From Asterella californica (taxonomy: Eukaryota > Streptophyta > Marchantiopsida > Marchantiales > Aytoniaceae), in NCBI GenBank assembly GCA_036924285.1, contig JAYKYS010000016.1:372001-436000 (forward strand): a stretch of 64,000 nucleotides of DNA, given 5' to 3'. Within the stretch, counting starts at the first letter, position 1. Each line of letters starts with the position of its first letter. The position numbers were made by a program, and so were the translations under genes. The notes under the pieces are model-generated. The model did no database searches and was not told the origin of the DNA. It saw only the letters and a program-made list of their open reading frames with translations. This document shows positions 57,754 through 64,000 of this stretch, piece after piece.

Positions 57754-59640
57754 TTCGTAAAAGTTTAGTGACATAAGCGACGAGAAGGTAGGTTGAGTTC
57801 TCACGTAGATGCATTAGCGTTTCCACATTACCAGAGTGCAGTATCTGTCATGCTGAAGCTAACTGACTGAACTTTGTGGTGGTAAAGGCTGACTCACAGT
57901 TTCTTCCACCAATATGCAAGACGTTTTGTTTTTTAGCCAGTCTGCATCAATTGATGGTGAGATGGAGTCAGATTCGTAGAGAAGAAGAATTAGCGAAGAA
58001 AGCCGGGAAGGGTAATCATACCAAAGTGTACCAATAAATTGTAGAGAAGTAATAAACCAGGTCAATGAGAACCTCTTTAATTCAGTACATATTTTCCTAC
58101 ACTTTGTGAACTAGAACAATGCGCAGAAAAACCTTCAGTAGTATGTCACGCAGTCACAGCGATGGGCAGCTATTACTCGTACGGTGATTACCTAAGTTAC
58201 CAGTTGTGAAGGCTGCTTGATAATAGCCCACTTTTGTCCAAATTTTGCACCCACGATACTAAAGGAGTAAGCAATACGATTGAAACCTAAGAACTGATTT
58301 GTGTCTGTTGTCATCATTGGACTGCTGATTGTATCCTGTTTCACAAAGCACTACTAACTCTGTAAATCGTCGTATATATTTTCGCATAGCATGCTTCAGT
58401 TCTAAACTCGTTGGCGGGGATAAGCTTTTCAACTGATCTAACTCAGGCTTGCAGAAGAGAGGAATCGCAGACAGGAGCGATTGTAGGAATTTCGTCTTAA
58501 TTGCTGACGAGGCTCAGAAGAATCAAGACACCTTGGTTGTGGATACAGAACTTGCCTTCTCTCACTCATGTGGCGTCCTTACCGCCCTTGTCTAGGGCTT
58601 CAGATCACCATGTGACTCTGTAGAGTAAAAGTTGAGACCTTGTAACTGGCTACGGAGACAACCTAGACAACTTATGAGACTTGGAACAACTTAACAGGAT
58701 AGACTTGAAGAATAAGCATGGGCTCGTACTCGGAAGAGTTCAGTCAGGAACTTCATCAAACAGCGAGTTTGGTGAAATTTCTGACGGAATTGAATGTACC
58801 ACATGATAAAGTAGCAGAAGGAGCCGGCACTGTTCGCAACGCAGAATGTAGTAAAGCAACTGAAAAATTTCAGACCGCCAAGGGGGCAGAAAGAATACAG
58901 CGGTGGCAAAGAAAGGAAGTTAAACCCAGTCGCGGTATCAACTGACGTTAGTGGTTACTTGGAGTGTGCTGGTGTCTGCGAAGCAACACACACTCTTTGC
59001 TCTTGACAGTAACAGTTCATTCTCGTCTCCAATAAAAAGCACTAACTCTTACGACCATCTTTTGTTCAAGCAACCAGACCAATGTCTCGTAAGTGGCGAA
59101 AGTTCACCTCACACTGCATATGCGAGGTTCCGTAAACAACAATGATGCGGATAACAACCTACACTTCATTGCCTCCCCAGAAACAACGCAACCCCTAGCA
59201 GTCTTAGTTACGGCCGTTACTGGTTGTGTGACGTACGTACATACAGAACATAAGTTCACCTAGACAATCCAAAGTTGTCAAGCTGGAGAGAGAACTCGAA
59301 GCTGAAATCACTTGGCTATCTAAACCACAATCAAATCTTAACGGCACGATCATGATCGTTCCCTGATCAGTGTGCGATTACAAATTTTCAGTGGTGCAAG
59401 AAGTTCACCGAGATTTAACCGATCTCCCTTCGCTTCCAGGGAGAATCCAGAGTCTCAAGTTTTAAAATACAAACCATGGAACCGGTGAAGAGGTATTACA
59501 AAGATAAGAAATCCATAAAGCATATCCGTTCCACAATTTTCGTGAGGCTGCCCCAGCATTCGCGTTACACATTTAAGAGACTTGTCACAGAAAATAAGCA
59601 ATATTATTCGTTTTATAAATTCGTTAGTAGCAAATGAAGA
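57754..59640. other. Intergenic region between DUO1 and Asterix gene
   Basis: It holds the 3' end of DUO1 and, on the minus strand, probably the 3' end of the Asterix gene. The 75-codon frame at 58718-58945 (+) starts with an ATG, but I find no domain or codon pattern that supports it. Confidence 0.4.
58031..58056 (+). terminator. Possible DUO1 polyadenylation signals
   Basis: AATAAA occurs twice (58033 and 58050) about 280-300 bases after the stop codon. Plausible but not unique in AT-rich DNA. Confidence 0.3.
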
Positions 59641-59650
59641 ATGCTGAAAT

Positions 59651-59656
59651 TTTATT
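59651..59656 (-). terminator. Possible polyadenylation signal of the Asterix gene
   Basis: AATAAA on the minus strand, about 430 bases after the stop codon. The gap is long for a plant 3' UTR but possible. Confidence 0.25.
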
Positions 59657-60082
59657 TTCAATCTACCAGGAAACACTAGGATTTGTAGGTTACCAGATTA
59701 TCAATGGCGAGAAGAGAAAGACATGCGTTGCCTCACAAGCTTGCCGCCGAACCAGCTGCACGACAGGACTAGATGGTCCCAAATCTACAAACTGACCTGA
59801 AACCGTGATTAACCCTATCTGAGAATCTTGTTGACACCTTACGCAATGGAGGTCTGCAGAACCGCAAAAAGCATACCGGTCGGCAAAGCCACGTAAACCA
59901 GAAAACCTTGCCGTTGAAACGTAAAACCGTTCCAAGATCCATCTGATGTATCAGCACGGTCAACCGGTCTTGATGGTCTAACTTCACTTCCGGAACAGAG
60001 GCGCCTGTTCTATCAACACTCCAGCCAAAAATTATCCACAGAATCCTTCTCTCAGCGAAACTGACGGGGAAACCTAGGTTTT

Positions 60083-60391
60083 CTATCCGCCTTTCTGACT
60101 TGCTTTGGCCGCTGGGCCGAGGTAGTTGGTGATCATGCCCATAACGGCGAATGTAAACGCCATCACGACTTGTTTCAGATCCGTCTCGACATTCTTCATG
60201 TTAACAAAAGATTGCACACAAAAGATGAGAGCCAACCAGGAGCCAGCTCTATAGCGGAGCATAACCCCAATCACTCCACACATGACTGCCAAGAGACTGG
60301 GGTAATCGGGCGGTAACTCGACCGGATTGACAGCGGGATGCACATAAGGCTTCGCGGCTGCGGGCTGCCTCGGATCGCCCTTGTCCGCCAT
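60083..60391 (-). CDS. Asterix / WDR83OS-like small ER membrane protein (102 aa)
   Basis: An uninterrupted frame from ATG (60391, MADKGDPRQPAAAKPYVHP) to TAG (60083-60085). The N-terminal DPRQPxAAKPY signature, the Pro-rich cytosolic segment and three hydrophobic segments (YPSLLAVMCGVIGVM, SWLALIFCVQSF, VVMAFTFAVMGMITNYLGP) match the Asterix family, whose usual length is about 100-106 residues. Family knowledge: Asterix pairs with CCDC47 in the PAT complex of the ER, shielding polar transmembrane segments during membrane-protein insertion. It lies downstream of DUO1 on the opposite strand, with no link to it. The frame is intact with no intron, so a functional gene is likely, although a retrocopy is not excluded. 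The start is fixed by family alignment. Confidence 0.93.
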   Translation of the reverse strand: MADKGDPRQPAAAKPYVHPAVNPVELPPDYPSLLAVMCGVIGVMLRYRAGSWLALIFCVQSFVNMKNVETDLKQVVMAFTFAVMGMITNYLGPAAKASQKGG

Positions 60392-60720
60392 TTCCCCGAG
60401 CGATAGTTCACTTCCCTTACAGTCCCCCTATCCTCCACAAACCTGTCGATGCACTTGCAAGTTTGTTCGTCGCTCGTTCAGAACATTTGCACTCGGCTCT
60501 TGTGAATTCCAAAACCAGGCGAGGAGCGAGTACAGCACATGTACTTTTCTTGCTGTAGGTTCCTTCTTCCCCAAAACGAGAAGGACTCTGAACGAGACGG
60601 AGTGAGTCGACCGGATCGAGCACAAGTTCTACGCTCGCACTGTAAGGAGCAGGTTCCACGCGACGGGAAAAGGCTCTTTGTCCCCAGGTTTCCGGTAGAA
60701 ACCAACATACTCATTATTTA
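60392..60720 (-). promoter_or_regulatory. Upstream region of the Asterix gene
   Basis: This GC-richer stretch before the start codon contrasts with the AT-rich DNA that begins at about 60,720. It probably holds the 5' UTR and promoter. Several overlapping frames here show no similarity to known proteins. Confidence 0.4.
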
Positions 60721-62829
60721 GCGATACTTTATATTTGAATTTTTGGCCATAATTTAGTATTGATCCCCAAATGTTAACAAGGTATTGCGCATGCATTCGA
60801 ATTGCTGTGCTATAATTCGCTTAAGAAAATGAAGATGTTAATTCGTGTTATTACTACAGGTACAGTATTTATGTATAGAAAAAAAGGTTAATAACTTAGA
60901 AACAGTTTGTGAGATTACATGTCAGTATGAGAAATGGAAGTTATTATTATTGCAAACAATAGAATATATAGTTAATGATGAAAATAATACGGATTTTGAT
61001 GTATGTATCTGATGTATTATGAGAACAAAGCAAAAAGGTTGAACGTGGTAGGAGAATTGGAATGAAATAACTATTGAAAGGAGGAAGTATTTATGTGAGT
61101 AGGTATTTTCTGTATCCTAAGAAGATTAGATCGTAATTTTCTCATTAAACTTATAATAAATAGAATTATTATGCAGTATTAATCTAGATATGGCGTAAGT
61201 ATAATTTTTCTTTCATAATAAACTGAACAGATATAGAAATGAAATATAAAAGGAATTTAAATATTCAATTGGATGTTGTATGTTTGTTATTTTGCATTAA
61301 ATCGTTAATTCAAATAAGCAGCAACGATGGATAGATATTTTTGTACGAAAGCAATGAGAACTATAAATACGCAAATATATACATATTTGAAGGTGATGTA
61401 TAAAACTTCATTCGTGAGCAAATAGATGTTTGTATTGAAAGTTTAGTAAATATCATTTAGTATTACAACAAGGCGCTACGCATGCAATGGCATTGCGAGG
61501 GTTATGCATTTGCAAGATCTCACAATCCTAGAAGTGGAATCTTTGAAGATAAATCTAAGAAGTGAAATCCACCTCACCTCACGAGCCTTAGATGGTAATA
61601 TATGTGAAGATGAAATTCTAGAGATGTGGATGAATGTTAAAGAAACGATGAAGATTAATATAGTCTTTGAAAGCCATGATAAGATTATCTTCGGATACAA
61701 AAAGAAATAATTTATAATTTTATGTAAGTAACAATGGGCATCTTTTAGTTTGCATATGCTGGTAGTAACATATTTATATTTTTATGTAAATATATAATCT
61801 TATGAATCTTCAGATCATTTTGAGGATAGTGATCATACGATTATCTGTTGATGTATGATAATATAGAAGTTTGTGAATCTTCAGATCGATTCGAGTGTAG
61901 TAATCAATCACAAATGCAGAAAAAAAGTTTTTGAATATTATGGAGGTTAGGAAGAGTAACTCCAAATTATGTTATTACATATATTTTAAAATTTATGGAA
62001 GTTAATAAAAATACATAAATGACATTGTGCTAGTTTCAGTTTGTGTATGATGGAGTTACTGTTAGAAAATACAAAGGAGTATATGGTGTCATAACTGTTG
62101 AAAATCTCTTCAGTTTGATGTATATGAATTTTTATTTAATGGTTTGAATGATGAGCGTAAGAAAAAAAGTAGACTAATTTGTTTAGGTAGATGATAATAT
62201 ATTAACATATTATGGTTTTTATCAAATGAAAAAAGTTTTATGGAGAATGGGAGAGATGTTGTGAAGACTATGTACATTTGAGTATCGATAATATATAAAT
62301 ATGCAAGAAATGTATAAAATGATTTGAATCTTGAGGTCGTCTTGAGAGCAATGATGAACCGTAACTGCAAAACAAAAAATTTGAAATATTATGGATGTTA
62401 GAATGAGAATGTTTATTATATTGCGAACAATTGTAGATGCATACATTTAGGAATTTTGTGAACTCATTACTTCATGACATGATGACGAATTTTAATTTAT
62501 ATAAGAAAAAATTATTTCAAGAAACGTACTAGGGAGTACATTATTTCGCAAGTGTTGAAAATCTCTTGAATCGCAAAATATATGATCATAAACATCATTT
62601 GTATGGCTCGAGTGATGAGTATACAAAGAAAAAGAAGATTGGATTCGTTTGTCATATAGATGTGAACATATGCATTGCTTAATTTTTTTATTCGTGTGGT
62701 TACTTCTTGATTTTCCTGAGTACACTTATTGTTGATTTTCTTCATCTCATTCGTTATTGTATTGCCTACTTTTGTTAGATATGATGTACAGTATTGTAAC
62801 GTAGCATGTGGATCTAACACGCATTGATT
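60721..62829. repeat. AT-rich region with degenerate tandem repeats
   Basis: Very AT-rich. Two diverged copies of a unit of about 456 bp can be followed, for example GTTGAAAATCTCTT at 62097 and 62553, each followed after about 55 bp by a GA-rich stretch (AGTGATGAG-like). Further traces lie to the left (ATATTATGGAGGTTAG at 61,937 and ATATTATGGATGTTAG at 62,388). No gene supported. Confidence 0.6.
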
Positions 62830-62880
62830 TGCTGCATCCATTTGACAAGCAAGACAAAGGCTTGTCAAATGGATGCAGCA
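62830..62880. repeat. Perfect hairpin, 21-bp arms
   Basis: Arms 62830-62850 (TGCTGCATCCATTTGACAAGC, given here as positions with core GCATCCATTTGAC) and 62860-62880, with a 9-base loop. It lies at the right end of the repeat region. Confidence 0.9.
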
Positions 62881-64000
62881 TTTTTTGGGAAGGAATTAAT
62901 GTAAATACCGATTGGATGACGTTTGAGATATATGAAAGGTTTTGATAAATAATATCTTAAAGCTAATAAGCAAGTCTCATATGTAAGTTATAAATGTTCA
63001 AGATAATCATAGAAGTTCATATCCATTACAGCTTTGAAAGAAGAAATGATGTTTGAAATTCTAATCAATTTAAGTTTTATATCTCGCGTTGTTTCATCCT
63101 CGAGTTTGTCGTTAGTTAAAAGAAATTATATTGTTATTTTTGACACAGAATGTCATGGAAACCAAAATCGAATAGCAAGTTTTTGTGTGAGGATGAGTTT
63201 GACATTTGATCATTTCTTCACTCAATAAGTGATGATCAGAAGAAATATATTCGCCGATGAAAGTTGTTATTGATTATCATGATCAATCTTGAAAATAGGA
63301 GCACTTTTTATCCACAGTAGTCTGTGATAATGTGGACTCCTCTACTTTGAAATTCAGTTATGAAAAAGAAACCTGATATATTTCTTAAAATTAATTGGTT
63401 ATGTTGAATTAGTTACAAGAACATTGTGTTCTATATTCCTAATATCGTGCACATGTAACATGATATTGTCTAAGAAGATGCTATTTTTCTCAAGAAGTTA
63501 AGATTTCTTCATTGTCCAATGATGTAATATGGTTATCTATCTTGTTCATTTGAATAAGATATTCATCAATGATTTCCAGTTATTTTTATTCGTGATTAAA
63601 ATAATGAAAAATATAAGTTTCCCTAATTGTCAAATCATCGTGAAAAAGTTTTGTCTAAGGAGTTGGTAATAGTTTGGAGTGAATCATAACTCAGAGACAA
63701 GGAAAAGCTTGATCTGGTATAAGAAGTTGTTGTTTGATACTATCGTCCTTGACTTGTTTCACCATCAAAGGAGAGCTTTGTAGTTTACTTTTCTTTATTC
63801 GAATCTAGGATATGCTTAGAATTTTCTCGATGCAGCTTTTGGACATCTTGAAAAAGATGTTTGGTAAATGTTAGCAAATTTATGAGTTTTGTATAATAAT
63901 TTCTATGAAGCTAGTTTGTGATATGACATATTCAAAACTATTTGTTTGTTTCTTCTGTTGCCAAAAAACAAACAAAAGAAATTAGTTTCTTCATAAAATT
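62881..64000. other. AT-rich DNA without recognised genes
   Basis: Short frames such as 63034-63228 have no recognisable similarity. No repeat shared with the rest of the window was found. Confidence 0.4.

Noticed and set aside
58718..58945. 75-codon frame between DUO1 and the Asterix gene
   Set aside because: It starts with an ATG but has no domain, no homologous partner in the window and no clear gene signals.

Overview
The window is nuclear DNA from a land plant. It is dominated by nested Ty3/Gypsy LTR retrotransposons (roughly positions 1-50,000), followed by a low-copy segment with two recognisable genes: a three-exon DUO1-type R2R3-MYB gene (55725-57753, +) and an intronless Asterix/WDR83OS-like gene (60083-60391, -). 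A DUO1-class MYB together with DHG-type Gypsy elements, unlike the usual seed-plant repeat landscape, suggests a bryophyte and most likely a moss. That placement is an inference.

Left nest (1-23,969). Element 2 (+ strand) is a Gypsy element of which the window shows the RNase H/integrase end, a polypurine tract and a long 3' LTR (11536-23969). It was hit twice. Element 1 (- strand, window start to 9805, nearly identical LTRs) sits in its RNase H region, and element B (- strand, 13285-22012, heavily decayed) sits in its LTR. Elements 1, 2, B and C are relatives: they share gag, a retropepsin with an unusual D-H-G active site, RT with LDD, integrase with a GPY/F module, and LTRs ending in TGTCG/CGACA.

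Right nest (24,619-49,966). An old B-like remnant (G) was entered by F, a different Gypsy element with a DGG retropepsin and an Athila/Tat-like primer region. F's right LTR was entered by E (33401-49082, exact 5-bp target duplication AGCAA), an element with no recognisable enzymes. E was entered by a solo B-type LTR (37825-47087), and that LTR by element C (39105-46341, 4-bp duplication GCGT). C keeps an uninterrupted 799-aa gag-protease frame but has no polymerase, and its 4.2-kb LTR carries a 1.9-kb tandem duplication.

Gene segment (50-64 kb). Upstream of DUO1 are GA/CT tracts and two striking foldback sequences (51203-51310, 52564-52613). DUO1 is a male-germline transcription factor family in land plants; both MYB repeats and an acidic C-terminus can be read across three exons. 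The Asterix protein belongs to the ER PAT complex, which assists membrane-protein insertion. From about 60.7 kb on the DNA is very AT-rich, with degenerate tandem repeats and one perfect hairpin, and no gene was recognised. The two genes have no evident functional link. The retrotransposons are mostly broken, so the interest lies in their nesting, the enzyme-less element E, the gag-protease-only element C and the perfect hairpins.
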